Shown piece after piece: positions 44,856-54,289 of a DNA stretch of 64,000 nt; position 1 is the stretch's first letter, and each line of letters starts with the position of its first letter. The stretch covers positions 9,333 to 73,332 of the forward strand of contig JBLIRR010000033.1 in assembly GCA_049472395.1 (NCBI GenBank). Direction: 5' to 3'. Position numbers and translations under genes: made by a program. The notes under the pieces are model-generated. The model did not search any database. It was not told the DNA's origin and saw only the letters and a program-made list of their open reading frames with translations. Source of the DNA: JBLIRR01 sp049472395 (lineage in GTDB: Bacteria > SZUA-182 > DTGQ01 > JBLIRR01).

Positions 44856-45470
44856 TTATTTTTGAAAGGTGTTCTTTCTTCTTTTTTTAATGGTTATTCC
44901 CCTCTTTTCCAAATTCTCTCTTAATATCTGTTTCACTTTTCTATTGGTCTCATAGATAAGATTGACTTTGATACCCAGAAGATATGCAAGATCATGCGCA
45001 CCGATGCCATCATTGTATGTTTTATCAAATATTAATTTCTCGCGATTGGTGATACAAGCATAACTATCGTGTAAAGCATCCCGGATAACATCTGTAATTA
45101 TACATTCTTCCTCAAAAAAGATTGATACGTTCGCATAATCTTTTATCTCCTCAATCTCTTCGATATTCAATAGTTCCTGTGTATGATTCAGCTTAATCTG
45201 GTCCTTGATGAAATTCCTCAGTATCTTTCCAAGATACACTGACGGTTTTGTATTTCTCTGCGCATCATATTTTTTGAGCTTTTCATAATTATTGCTCCCG
45301 ATATGTAAAAAAAAATTTTGAAATAATTCTTGCTGCTCAATCTTCTTTTGCGCAAGAACATACTTATAATCCTGAATGATTAAAAAAATTAAACGTTTAT
45401 ATTTTTCTATAAAATCATCCGGGTCTTTTCCAAAATAATGAGGGAATGATTCCTCGCAAAAATTATTCAT
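44856..45470 (-). CDS. Sigma-70 family (ECF-like) RNA polymerase sigma factor
   Basis: A 204-residue sigma factor. The N-terminal part (YKRLIFLIIQDYKYVLA, then ELFQNFFLHI) resembles region 2. FLGK-like PSVYLGKILRNFIKDQIKLN fits the end of region 2. The C-terminal helix-turn-helix region 4 is ITNREKLIFDKTYNDGIGAH, then DLAYLLGIKVNLIYETNRKV. Sequence identity to well-known groups is low. It leads the minus-strand gene set and is immediately followed by the anti-sigma gene, the standard ECF/anti-sigma arrangement. It may control the whole 17-kb set including the giant protein. Confidence 0.88.
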   Translation of the reverse strand: MNNFCEESFPHYFGKDPDDFIEKYKRLIFLIIQDYKYVLAQKKIEQQELFQNFFLHIGSNNYEKLKKYDAQRNTKPSVYLGKILRNFIKDQIKLNHTQELLNIEEIEEIKDYANVSIFFEEECIITDVIRDALHDSYACITNREKLIFDKTYNDGIGAHDLAYLLGIKVNLIYETNRKVKQILRENLEKRGITIKKRRKNTFQK

Positions 45471-45825
45471 CCTAAAATTATTCTTCCCAAAACAAGAAAA
45501 AATATTCGTATATTAAATTAAATTAGGTCAAATAACACTCAATGAGCATTTAATAAGAAAATATAGAAATACACTGATTATATAGGAAAAATGAAAATTT
45601 TTCAAAAATGAGGCAGCAATTCCGGTAATCCTTAGGGATTTAAAACCAGCTGATCTTTGAGTTCTTATGTAAGGGGGTGATAAGGTATTAAGTTTATATT
45701 AAAATCCATAGTCCATTCAAATCGCAATAGTTTTTTTCATGTGAGGGAGGGGGAATAAAAAAGATATTTAATCTTAGCAGGTAAACTCAATGTATCATTA
45801 TGTGAACGAAGTGGAGAGAACCATA
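45471..45825. promoter_or_regulatory. Divergent spacer between the ECF sigma gene and the subtilase
   Basis: This 355-base AT-rich region must hold the promoters of the leftward sigma/CHAT gene set and the rightward subtilase. I could not identify a confident ECF -35/-10 pair. Long A/T runs and TATATTAAATTAAATTAGG near 45511 are visible. A shared, sigma-dependent promoter pair would link the subtilase to the set. Confidence 0.35.
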
Positions 45826-47529
45826 ATGCATAATTTAATTAAATATTCAAAAAAACTCATTGTGCCTACATTATGTGCTTTATTTTTAGTCGTGACTTTT
45901 TCAGGAAACATGCATGCCAAAATTATTGACTGGGGGGGCGTTCAGGTAGAAGAGGTCCCTGGCAAGTTTTATATGGAATTAAATAAAGAATTTCAACCCG
46001 ATCATATTATACAAATTGCTGAAAAGCTTAATCTCGAGGAAGAAAAAACGAACACCGATGCGATTGACTTTGAAAGGACCTCAAAGTTCGTCTATAAAGC
46101 CTCCAAGGAGTTTAAAGGGGACCATAAAGCACTGCTTAAGCAGCTTAAAAATGAGAAAGCCCTGAAAGTAGTGAATCCTGTATATAAAAGATCGGATTTG
46201 GAAGAAGAAACCGCTCTTACCTATTCTGATCTGATCATTGTTTTTTTCAGTGACGGCTCGTGTATGGAAGATATTGAAACAACATTTATCAAGAAGGAAC
46301 TTATACTTGAGAAAGGGATGATCGATCAGGATTTTAGAGAGTTTAAACAGAAATCAAAATCCTTTCAAATGAAATTGGAAAAGGAATTGGCCGAGGTTGA
46401 AGAAAGGGATGATGACACCATGAAGTCATATCTGCTTCAACTGAAAGAAAAAGCGAGTGAGAACAATTACGGGGATATTAGGATATTCCGATTAAAGCAC
46501 CCTAAAAAACAAGATGCATTTGACATCTGTGCCGAGCTTGAAGAGTACGATGCCGTCACACATGCATACCCTCTCGCTATCTCAATGACAAAATCATCAC
46601 TTACTACCTATCCGAATGACATGTATTTTGGCGCCCAGTGGCACTACCGCATGATTAATTGCCATTATGGCTGGGATTTGACACACGGCTCCACGAGTGT
46701 AGTTATCGCCATAATAGATTCCGGTATTGATATGAACCACCCCGATTTGAAGGCGGAGCTTGTGCCCGGATGTAATACCCTTAATTTCGGCACTGACCCA
46801 GTTGATGATTATGGCCATGGAACATGCGTTGCCGGATTGGCATCTGCCCGAACCAACAATTATACGGGCATCGCCGGTGTAGGATGGAATTGCCGTATCA
46901 TGCCTATCAAGGTAATGAATTCTGCGGGGGTAATTGAAGACGAGATCGATATTGCTTTTGGACTGTATTTTGCGAGAATTAATGGTGCGGATATTGTAAA
47001 CTTGAGCATAGGATGGAATGGACCACACAATTATATAGAATGGCAATTGTATTACTGTTTTATTGAAGATGTGTTTTGTGTGGCAGCAACGGGTAATGAG
47101 GATACGGCATATGTCTCCTATCCTGCCAGAAGTGCATTCACGGTTGCTATAGGGGCTGTTGATTATAGCGGCAAAAGAGTTACAAAGAGCAGGTGGGGCT
47201 GGGGAAGTAACTATGGATATGATGATTACGGATACTATGCCGTCCATTGCATGGCACCGGGACTTTACCTGTACACGACCTCACCAAGCTATTATGTAGG
47301 CCCGGATTATACATTAAACTATAGGTATCCTTTTTATGGCACATCGGGTGCGTGCCCTCATGTCGCCGGATTAGCAGGATTATTAAGGGCCAAGAAACCC
47401 TCATTGGATAACCTTCAGACCTTCGAGTGTATTCTTGCGACTTGTAAATATTTAGGTAGTCCCTATGAATACGGGTGTGGTCTCGTGGATGCCTATGGAG
47501 CGCTGAACTATGCAATAAATCATTTCTAG
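45826..47529 (+). CDS. Secreted subtilisin-like serine protease (S8 family) with long N-terminal propeptide
   Basis: The preferred start is ATG 45826 with GGAGAG 8 bases upstream. It gives MHNLIKYSKKLIVPTLCALF as a signal peptide; an in-frame ATG at 45790 has no such signal. The product is 567 residues. Residues about 30-260 are a propeptide. The catalytic triad is Asp in AIIDSGIDMNHPD (about 298), His in DDYGHGTCVAG (about 331) and Ser in FYGTSGACPHVAGLAG (about 507). The usual GTSMAxPH is GTSGACPH. The oxyanion Asn is in AATGNED. The gene is divergent from the sigma/anti-sigma/CHAT set and ends in a strong hairpin. A link to the Kazal-domain protein or the orphan prodomain is possible but unproven. 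Confidence 0.93.
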   Translation: MHNLIKYSKKLIVPTLCALFLVVTFSGNMHAKIIDWGGVQVEEVPGKFYMELNKEFQPDHIIQIAEKLNLEEEKTNTDAIDFERTSKFVYKASKEFKGDHKALLKQLKNEKALKVVNPVYKRSDLEEETALTYSDLIIVFFSDGSCMEDIETTFIKKELILEKGMIDQDFREFKQKSKSFQMKLEKELAEVEERDDDTMKSYLLQLKEKASENNYGDIRIFRLKHPKKQDAFDICAELEEYDAVTHAYPLAISMTKSSLTTYPNDMYFGAQWHYRMINCHYGWDLTHGSTSVVIAIIDSGIDMNHPDLKAELVPGCNTLNFGTDPVDDYGHGTCVAGLASARTNNYTGIAGVGWNCRIMPIKVMNSAGVIEDEIDIAFGLYFARINGADIVNLSIGWNGPHNYIEWQLYYCFIEDVFCVAATGNEDTAYVSYPARSAFTVAIGAVDYSGKRVTKSRWGWGSNYGYDDYGYYAVHCMAPGLYLYTTSPSYYVGPDYTLNYRYPFYGTSGACPHVAGLAGLLRAKKPSLDNLQTFECILATCKYLGSPYEYGCGLVDAYGALNYAINHF

Positions 47530-47539
47530 TGTTTCTCTT

Positions 47540-47570
47540 CTCTTTGGGGGCAGTACTTGCCCCCAAAGAG
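47540..47570 (+). terminator. Strong hairpin downstream of the subtilase
   Basis: CTCTTTGGGGGCA (47540-47552) pairs perfectly with TGCCCCCAAAGAG (47558-47570) around a 5-base loop. It lies 11 bases after the subtilase stop and between convergent genes, so it probably ends transcription from the left. The T-run after the stem is weak, so it may act as a bidirectional or RNA-stabilising hairpin. Confidence 0.65.
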
Positions 47571-47628
47571 AGTTCTTATAGTACCATTTGTCGATCCACA
47601 TGATCTTGATAATCCGGATAAAAAAAAA

Positions 47629-49551
47629 TCAAAGAGAAAATTTTTTAATTCGCAGGCTATTTATCACCACACTCACTGAGCTTAAACTCATGGCCAGACT
47701 GGCAAAGGCAGGGGGTAATATCCCGAGTATGGCCATCGGTATACCAACAAGATTGTAAATAAAGGCCCAGAAAATATTCTGTTTGATCACTTTAAAGGTT
47801 TCAAGGGAGAGTTTTATGGCGGTGACAACGCGGGATGGCGTACCCTCTATCAAAACCATGTTCCCACTTTCTATAACAAGAGTATATCCTGTGTTTATGG
47901 CGATACCAAGATTTGCCACTTCAAGTGCCAGTGCATCATTGAGGCCATCTCCGATAAAGGCCACCTTTTTGCCCTCAGATTGAAAGGCCTTTATGTACTG
48001 AGCTTTCTCGTGGGGGAGAACTTCAGCTATTATATTTTTTATCCCTATCTCCTTGGCAATAGCCGCAGTGGTTCTCTTATTGTCCCCACTCATGATATAG
48101 ATCTCTTTGCCCATGGCTTTTAGTTCTTCTATGGCCAAAGCAGCATCTGGCTTCGGCTTGTCTCTCACTGCAAATATACCTGCCACCATTTTATCAACAG
48201 CCATAAATATGACGGTTTTCCCGAGTGATGAAAGGGCTTGGCTTAATTCAATCGTGTCTTCATCGAGCTTAATATTGCTCTCCGTCATAAATCTTGCATT
48301 TCCCAGCCGCAGAAAAGTTCTCCCCTTTTGCTCACGTCCTTCTATACCCTTACCGTTCACCTCTTTGATGTTTTCGAGCGTGACTGGTTCAATAGTGCGT
48401 GATTCTCCATAGGCAACGATAGCTCGTGAAAGGGGATGGTACGAGGCTTTCGCAAGGCTGACTGCGTGTATCAAAATCTTTTCCTCTTCAGGAACCAATG
48501 GTATGAAATCGATCACTTCAGGCCTTCCCTCAGTCAGCGTGCCGGTTTTATCAAATATGATGGTGGTGAGTGTGCTTGAATTCTCAAATGCCTCTCCATC
48601 CTTCACAATAATTCCATCCCTCACTGCCCTGCCCGATGCTACCATTATAGCAACGGGTGTTGCCAGAGCCAGCGCGCAGGGACAGGCGACAACTAGCACC
48701 GCAACCGCCGGAAGCAGGGCCGTGGAAATATTCCATCCATATTTAAAATACCACAGTACAAATGTGACACAGCCTGCGCCCATCACCACCGGCACAAAGA
48801 CCTCTGAAACCTTGTCAACCATGTGCTGTATCGGCGCTTTGCTCTCTTGCGCTGCTGCTACCATTTCGATCATTTTGGAAAAGATGGTCTCCTTATGGAT
48901 TTTTGTTACCCTTATTGTGATGGTCCCATCAAGGACACACGTCGCTGCGAATACTTGGTCAGACTTTTCTTTAAACAGGGGCATGCTCTCACCCGTAAGC
49001 ATTGATTCATCAATATGAGAGCCCCCCTCAATTATCATTCCATCGAGGGGCACTTTCTCGCCAGCCTTCACACGTACTATTGAATCAAGTTCTATATCTC
49101 TTACGTCAACCTGCCTCTCCCGGCCATTTTGGATAAGCGTTGCTTTTTGGACTGTGAATTCAGAAAGGCTTCGCAGCCCACCGGATGCTCTGCTGCTTCC
49201 GCGAGATTCCATGTATTTACCCAATAATATAAAGGTTATAATAAAGCTTGCTCCTTCCGCATAATTATGAAATGGTTTCTTTGTACTATAGAGCACTATA
49301 CTATATAAAAAAGGGATAAGGGAGCCGAGTGATATAAGACTGTCCATATTAAAATGAAATGTTCTGAGTTTTAAGAAAAAGCTGTAATGGAACGTCCACC
49401 CCAACCCGAGAACAACAACAACGCCAAGAAGTATAATGATAAGGTCACACGCCCCGCTATAGGAGCCAAGCAGCTGGCGGATAGGATGAATCATGCATGT
49501 TATAATCAGAATACTGAATGATAAAGAAAGGATAAATTTTGTGCAATACAC
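47629..49551 (-). CDS. Copper/silver-type heavy-metal P1B-ATPase without N-terminal metal-binding domain
   Basis: A 640-residue ion pump with the CPC motif (VACPCALALATPVAI) typical of Cu+/Ag+ exporters (CopA). It has the phosphorylation site DKTGTLTEG, the TGES loop (MLTGESMPLF), the HP motif in SYHPLSRAIV, and the hinge GDGLNDALALEVANLGIAIN. The end (YNLVGIPMAILGI and MSLSSVSVVINSLRI) has the Cu-type membrane residues YN and MxxS. The usual N-terminal HMA domains are absent; the protein starts directly with membrane helices. No regulator is nearby. A small basic protein (49793) is next upstream. Confidence 0.92.
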   Translation of the reverse strand: MYCTKFILSLSFSILIITCMIHPIRQLLGSYSGACDLIIILLGVVVVLGLGWTFHYSFFLKLRTFHFNMDSLISLGSLIPFLYSIVLYSTKKPFHNYAEGASFIITFILLGKYMESRGSSRASGGLRSLSEFTVQKATLIQNGRERQVDVRDIELDSIVRVKAGEKVPLDGMIIEGGSHIDESMLTGESMPLFKEKSDQVFAATCVLDGTITIRVTKIHKETIFSKMIEMVAAAQESKAPIQHMVDKVSEVFVPVVMGAGCVTFVLWYFKYGWNISTALLPAVAVLVVACPCALALATPVAIMVASGRAVRDGIIVKDGEAFENSSTLTTIIFDKTGTLTEGRPEVIDFIPLVPEEEKILIHAVSLAKASYHPLSRAIVAYGESRTIEPVTLENIKEVNGKGIEGREQKGRTFLRLGNARFMTESNIKLDEDTIELSQALSSLGKTVIFMAVDKMVAGIFAVRDKPKPDAALAIEELKAMGKEIYIMSGDNKRTTAAIAKEIGIKNIIAEVLPHEKAQYIKAFQSEGKKVAFIGDGLNDALALEVANLGIAINTGYTLVIESGNMVLIEGTPSRVVTAIKLSLETFKVIKQNIFWAFIYNLVGIPMAILGILPPAFASLAMSLSSVSVVINSLRIKKFSL

Positions 49552-49792
49552 ATTCCTCTCTTTATTTATTTTTTTTTTAAGCTCTCTGCTCCGTCAGTGC
49601 TTTTTTCCTGATCACCATAAAAGTAGCGTCTGCGTGTCACGTGTAGAATCTCTTCCTTTACTTCATCCCTGTTTCGTTGAATTGCCTTATATAAAACGGC
49701 TGTAATGCCGGAATTTGCCACTCCTTATCCGGAAAAATTATACATTTTTCCCCGATGCTTTTACATATTATACATTAAAAATAAATTAGAAT

Positions 49793-49984
49793 CTACTTTA
49801 GATCGAAGGATGTGTCAGAAGGAGTGGTCTTATGAAGCTCCTTGCCAAGGCGTGCAAATGGATTCACTCTCTTGAAATGAAGAGCCTCTAATTTCCGGTG
49901 ATAATCTTGCGCCTCCTCTGTATGCGTGAGATTCCCTGATTGAGCACTATATTTTCTCAATATTTTTCTTATTACATTTTTCAA
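49793..49984 (-). CDS. Small hypothetical protein (63 residues)
   Basis: A TTG-start frame with GGGGAGG about 10 bases upstream. The product is hydrophilic and rich in basic residues (KNVIRKILRKYSAQSGNLTH), with no signal peptide or recognised domain. It precedes the copper ATPase in the same direction with a 241-base gap. The RBS supports translation, but the size makes this uncertain. Confidence 0.45.
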   Translation of the reverse strand: MKNVIRKILRKYSAQSGNLTHTEEAQDYHRKLEALHFKRVNPFARLGKELHKTTPSDTSFDLK

Positions 49985-50244
49985 TTTAATTTTACCTCCC
50001 CCTCTTCCATAAATACATATATTATTAATAGACAGGAGAATTTGCCATTCTTTTCATGATAAGAAAAGGAGGCCACGACTATTCTCATTTTCAGCACATA
50101 CAATGTGGTAAGTGGGATCCTGAAATTAAAAGTGCTGGAGGAGGATAAAAAATGGATATTTATCTTTAGGAGATATATAATAATTTCATGTAATTCTCAA
50201 TAACGTGCTCATTCGATATGAATAAAATCCTAAATTAAAGACTA

Positions 50245-52011
50245 ATGAAAAAAAACAGCCCATTACGCAGAATCGGCGGTGCACTGGCAAAAGTGTGTGC
50301 GTTTTTCATAATTCTCGAACCCATATGGATGTTACTGCCTTTTGCAGGATTTCTATATGGCTCTGTGTTTCAGATTCAGATGCTCAATCAGAATCCCCGC
50401 ACCGCGTGGTTGACACATTTTGTATTTCCTATCCTCACACTCGGATGGACAGGACCGGTTCTCATCGCAGTGGGATTCATTCTCTTTCTGATCGGCGCCG
50501 CACAGATCTACTGGGCTAAAATAAGAGGCTCTGGTTTGGTAACCCAAGGGATTTATCGCTTTGTGCGACATCCCCAGTATATCTCGCTCACGCTTCTCGG
50601 TATAGGCATACTCCTTTCGTGGGGTCGTGCGATCGCGTTCATCATGTTCTTTATCATGATGTTGCTCTATTATTATCTCACCAAAAGCGAAGAGCAAAGA
50701 TGCATACAAGCCTTCGGAGATGCGTATGGCCACTATCGTACGCACACCTCCTTTATCATCCCCGGTGACAAATTTCTCCGTCCGTTGCATGACAAAATGC
50801 CGCATATCAAAATGCCCGGATGGTTCTGGCCAATAGAAGCGTCGGTATTGACCATACTGACCTGCTTTGCCTTAATGTGGCTCATAAACAGCATCAAGGT
50901 AAGAATACAAAAGATACCATATATGACCACTGCGATACCATTGGCAGCCTCCGACCACCACATATCCTCAGGTAAAATTATGAGGGGAGAGGCTCATGGT
51001 ATTCCTTTTGTTCAGGAAGGACGCATGGCCATCATCCGTGGCCCCCATCGAAACGCCAGGGTATCCGGTTTTGCCGAACGGCTCATCAGGCGTGTGCGCG
51101 AATCAAACACGCTTGCACACTTTCTGGCTTTCCTTGATGAGTCTAATAAAGACGTGGCAATCATATGGTGCGGTCCATACAAAAGGCCAGCGGAGACACC
51201 GGTACCGGGCTCGAAAGCCCGCAGACCATCAGATAGCCGCGGACCCGCTCTTGATCCGTATGGGCCTGAACGTGTGCGTCTCATCCTGATGCAGTGCAGA
51301 CCCTCAGAAGGAGCACAAATATCTGATATCTTAAGGGATGCATCAAAACGAGAAATCATAAGCAGTTGTGTTGCGCAGGTGAATCTTGCCCTCCCGGAGG
51401 GCGAGGATATTGTTGAGGCCGATGGCCTCATCCGCGGAGCAGGCTTCCCGGGAGAGGCTCGTTGGGATTTCTTTCTCAAGCAATTCTCTCATGTCAATAG
51501 GAGGGACACTTCCCTCTCCTCAACCACTTTCACTTTGGATCATCATGCCAACGCCCGCCTCGTACTTATTCAGGCACCGATTCTTAAGACACGGACGGAG
51601 CCTGATTTTGCGCAGGAAATTTTCGATCGCCTGAGAGCATCGGAGACTTTTAAGCAGCATTTGCGGAAAGCCGGCGTTGGCGGAGACACGATTGCCGTGG
51701 CCTTTCCTAGACCGGGACGTAACTGGTATCATGAACATCACCGAAAACCAGAAATATCCTTGTTTATTATACTCTCACGGCTCATAAGGGGCGAAAATGC
51801 TTCTCTGGATGATCTTTTCCTCCCGGATAGCCGAGAGTTGGTAAGCGCATTTAGCGCATTAATGGATTTTAAGATTATTCCTCCCTCGGATAGTATTGTC
51901 GATATATGGACGATTGGTCCCCGGCGCGACCTTGAAGAGCGATGGCGCTTCTTTCTCAGCGGGGTGGGCATAAGTGCAACACCTGGAACTCATAAATTTT
52001 TTTTTGAATAA
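50245..52011 (+). CDS. Membrane protein with ICMT/NnrU-like methyltransferase domain and unknown C-terminal half
   Basis: Residues 1 to about 190 contain four or five hydrophobic segments and the isoprenylcysteine methyltransferase-like motif (QGIYRFVRHPQYISL, then a final E-rich part SEEQRCIQAFGDAYGHYRTH). These motifs bind SAM and a lipid-type substrate in the ICMT/PEMT family. A further membrane segment is near 200-215 (WFWPIEASVLTILTCFALMW). Residues about 230-588 are soluble and unrecognised, with basic and proline-rich parts (KRPAETPVPGSKARRPSDSR). No partner gene is evident. The N-terminal call is firm; the overall function is unknown. Confidence 0.78.
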   Translation: MKKNSPLRRIGGALAKVCAFFIILEPIWMLLPFAGFLYGSVFQIQMLNQNPRTAWLTHFVFPILTLGWTGPVLIAVGFILFLIGAAQIYWAKIRGSGLVTQGIYRFVRHPQYISLTLLGIGILLSWGRAIAFIMFFIMMLLYYYLTKSEEQRCIQAFGDAYGHYRTHTSFIIPGDKFLRPLHDKMPHIKMPGWFWPIEASVLTILTCFALMWLINSIKVRIQKIPYMTTAIPLAASDHHISSGKIMRGEAHGIPFVQEGRMAIIRGPHRNARVSGFAERLIRRVRESNTLAHFLAFLDESNKDVAIIWCGPYKRPAETPVPGSKARRPSDSRGPALDPYGPERVRLILMQCRPSEGAQISDILRDASKREIISSCVAQVNLALPEGEDIVEADGLIRGAGFPGEARWDFFLKQFSHVNRRDTSLSSTTFTLDHHANARLVLIQAPILKTRTEPDFAQEIFDRLRASETFKQHLRKAGVGGDTIAVAFPRPGRNWYHEHHRKPEISLFIILSRLIRGENASLDDLFLPDSRELVSAFSALMDFKIIPPSDSIVDIWTIGPRRDLEERWRFFLSGVGISATPGTHKFFFE

Positions 52012-52047
52012 GTTTAAGAGAATTACTATAATAAGAGAACATCTATT

Positions 52048-52083
52048 CAGCACTTATAATTTTTACCGAAATGAGAAGTGCTG
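52048..52083. terminator. Hairpin between the ICMT-like gene and the hybrid kinase
   Basis: CAGCACTT (52048-52055) pairs with AAGTGCTG (52076-52083) around a 20-base loop, 36 bases after the ICMT-like stop. It could be a terminator or part of the kinase leader. The stem is short and no T-run follows. Confidence 0.3.
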
Positions 52084-52129
52084 TTATCTGCTATTTTAGA
52101 TACGTATAGCCCCAATCGCGAGGTCCTTA

Positions 52130-54289
52130 ATGCCGAATAAACATAAGACAAAAAAACAATTTATCGATGAATTGCATGCGTTGCGCGAGAGAATCACTCA
52201 ATTGGAAAAATTAGAGGAAGAGCGGGAGCGCATACAGAAAATGCTGAAAGAGTCAGAGGATATGTATAAGATCCTGGTGACAACATCCCCTGATGCCGTC
52301 ACTATCACCAACCTGGAGGGGGAAATTACGGAGGTGTCTCAGCGCACGCTTCATTTGCATGGATTCGATACCCCCGAGGAACTGCTGGGGAAAAATGCAC
52401 TTGAACTGATCGCCCCTTTCGACCATGAGAAGGCGAGAGATAATATTATGAAAACTCTCAAGGAGGGTTCAGTAAGGAATGTAGAATATACCCTTCTCAA
52501 AAAGGATGGGACCTCCTTTTTCGGGGAATTAAATGCCAGTGTGGTACTTGATTCTTCCGGAAAACCCAAAGCCTTTATAGGAATTACGCGGGACATCACA
52601 GAACGTAAAAAGATAGAGGAAGTGTTACAACAAGCCCAGAAGGAATTGGAAAAACAAGTTGAGCATTGTACAGCAGATTTGGAAGCGACAGGCAAAAGAC
52701 TTCAACAGCAAATTATGGGGCGCAGACGAGCAGAAGATGCATTGCAGGAGAGTAAAGCACAATTTCGGCGCATTGTTGACCTTTCACCTTTCGCCATTTC
52801 CATATTGAACGCTTTGGGTCATTATCTCTATATAAATAAAAAATTCACCGACCTTTTTGGCTACACCCTGGAGGATATTCCCACAGGCAAAGAATGGTTC
52901 AATCTCGCCTTTCCCGATACGGAGTATCGCCAAAAAGCCAAATCTTTTTGGAAATCAGATATAACAAAACTGAAGCAGGGTGCGGTAAAGCCTCGTACAT
53001 TCAAAATCAGATGCAAAGATTCCACTTTCCGAGATGTGATATTACGACCCATAGCCATGGAAGATGATCAATGGTTTCTTATTTATGAGGATATCACAGA
53101 ACGTAGACATGCAGAGGAGGAAAAAGAACAATTGGAGTCTCACCTTCGCCAAACCCAGAAAATGGAAGCTATCGGCACGCTTGCCGGGGGTATTGCCCAT
53201 GATTTCAATAATATCCTTTCAATAATTCTTGGGTATACTGAATTGGCCATAGAGAATGCAGGAAAAAAGAGTCAGGCTCAGTCACCCATGAGAGGAATAA
53301 TAAAGGCGTGTACTCGTGGCAAAGACCTGGTACGACAAATCCTCACGTTTAGCAGTGATGTTGATCAAGAACGTAAACCCATAAAGATCAAGCCAATTAT
53401 CGAGGATGCGCTTGGATTCATCCGGGCCTCCCTTCCTAGTACTATAGAGATCCGGCAGAAGATTGACCGGGACTGTGGGGTCATCATGGCGAATCCCACC
53501 CAGATACACCAAATCATTATTAATCTTTGTTCCAATGCATATCATGCCATGGGTGAGAGCGGGGGGACCCTCCATTTACAACTTACCATGATTGATGTGG
53601 ATTCTCATTCAAAGTGGAGCGACCTCCATCTCACCGAGGGGAAATATTTGAAATTGACCGTGACCGATACAGGCCATGGCATAGAAAAAGCAGATTTAGA
53701 ACGTATCTTTGATCCCTTCTTTACGAAAAAACCGCCTGGGAAAGGGACTGGTTTGGGCCTTTCTATAGTGCACGGTATTGTAAAGAGCCACGAAGGTGTG
53801 ATAAGTGTGAAAAGTGAGCTTAATAAAGGCACCTCCTTTTCTATCTATTTGCCTTGTATAAATCAGGTGACGGCAACGAAAGAATTAAAGAAATCAACAA
53901 TCTCAAAGGGCAATGAACATGTGCTCTTTATAGATGACGAGGAGTCAATAATCGAGGCAACGAAAATACTCCTTGAACGTCTCAATTATAAAGTCACTAC
54001 CCTTAAAAGTAGTTCCGAGGCATTGAGCATGTTTCATAAAACACCGGATAAATTTGATATCGTCATTACCGACCAGACTATGCCTACAATGACAGGCATC
54101 GAGTTAGCCGGCAAATTAATGCTCATCCGACCGAATATTCCTATAATCCTCACCACAGGGTATAACGAGGCTATTACGAAAGAAAAAGCAAAAAAAATCG
54201 GCATTTGTGAGTGTATTATAAAACCTTTTCTTCCGAGCGATCTCGCAAGGGCCATTCGCCGGATCATGGATGAAAGATACACAGTTTAG
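52130..54289 (+). CDS. Hybrid sensor histidine kinase (PAS-PAS-HisKA-HATPase-REC)
   Basis: The 719-residue kinase starts with a coiled coil (about 10-45), then PAS 1 (ILVTTSPDAVTITNLEGEIT) and PAS 2 (AQFRRIVDLSPFAISILNAL), each ending in an DITERK/EDITERR linker. No membrane segment is visible, so it is cytoplasmic. The phosphoacceptor His is in GTLAGGIAHDFNNILSIILG. The ATPase motifs are IHQIIINLCSNAYHAMGESG (N box), TVTDTGHGIE and GTGLGLSIVHGIVKSH. A receiver domain ends the protein (HVLFIDDEES; phosphoacceptor Asp in IVITDQTMPTMTG). It signals by phosphorelay to an unknown output. It ends exactly before the hydrolase gene. Confidence 0.95.
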   Translation: MPNKHKTKKQFIDELHALRERITQLEKLEEERERIQKMLKESEDMYKILVTTSPDAVTITNLEGEITEVSQRTLHLHGFDTPEELLGKNALELIAPFDHEKARDNIMKTLKEGSVRNVEYTLLKKDGTSFFGELNASVVLDSSGKPKAFIGITRDITERKKIEEVLQQAQKELEKQVEHCTADLEATGKRLQQQIMGRRRAEDALQESKAQFRRIVDLSPFAISILNALGHYLYINKKFTDLFGYTLEDIPTGKEWFNLAFPDTEYRQKAKSFWKSDITKLKQGAVKPRTFKIRCKDSTFRDVILRPIAMEDDQWFLIYEDITERRHAEEEKEQLESHLRQTQKMEAIGTLAGGIAHDFNNILSIILGYTELAIENAGKKSQAQSPMRGIIKACTRGKDLVRQILTFSSDVDQERKPIKIKPIIEDALGFIRASLPSTIEIRQKIDRDCGVIMANPTQIHQIIINLCSNAYHAMGESGGTLHLQLTMIDVDSHSKWSDLHLTEGKYLKLTVTDTGHGIEKADLERIFDPFFTKKPPGKGTGLGLSIVHGIVKSHEGVISVKSELNKGTSFSIYLPCINQVTATKELKKSTISKGNEHVLFIDDEESIIEATKILLERLNYKVTTLKSSSEALSMFHKTPDKFDIVITDQTMPTMTGIELAGKLMLIRPNIPIILTTGYNEAITKEKAKKIGICECIIKPFLPSDLARAIRRIMDERYTV

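Noticed and set aside
45471..45825. A specific ECF promoter consensus
   Set aside because: The AT-rich spacer allows many weak matches. I could not select one with confidence.
46597..47247. A 216-residue minus-strand frame inside the subtilase
   Set aside because: It overlaps the catalytic domain of a clear S8 protease and has no recognisable domain.
48503..49018. A 171-residue plus-strand frame inside the copper ATPase
   Set aside because: Antisense to conserved P-ATPase motifs; a shadow frame.
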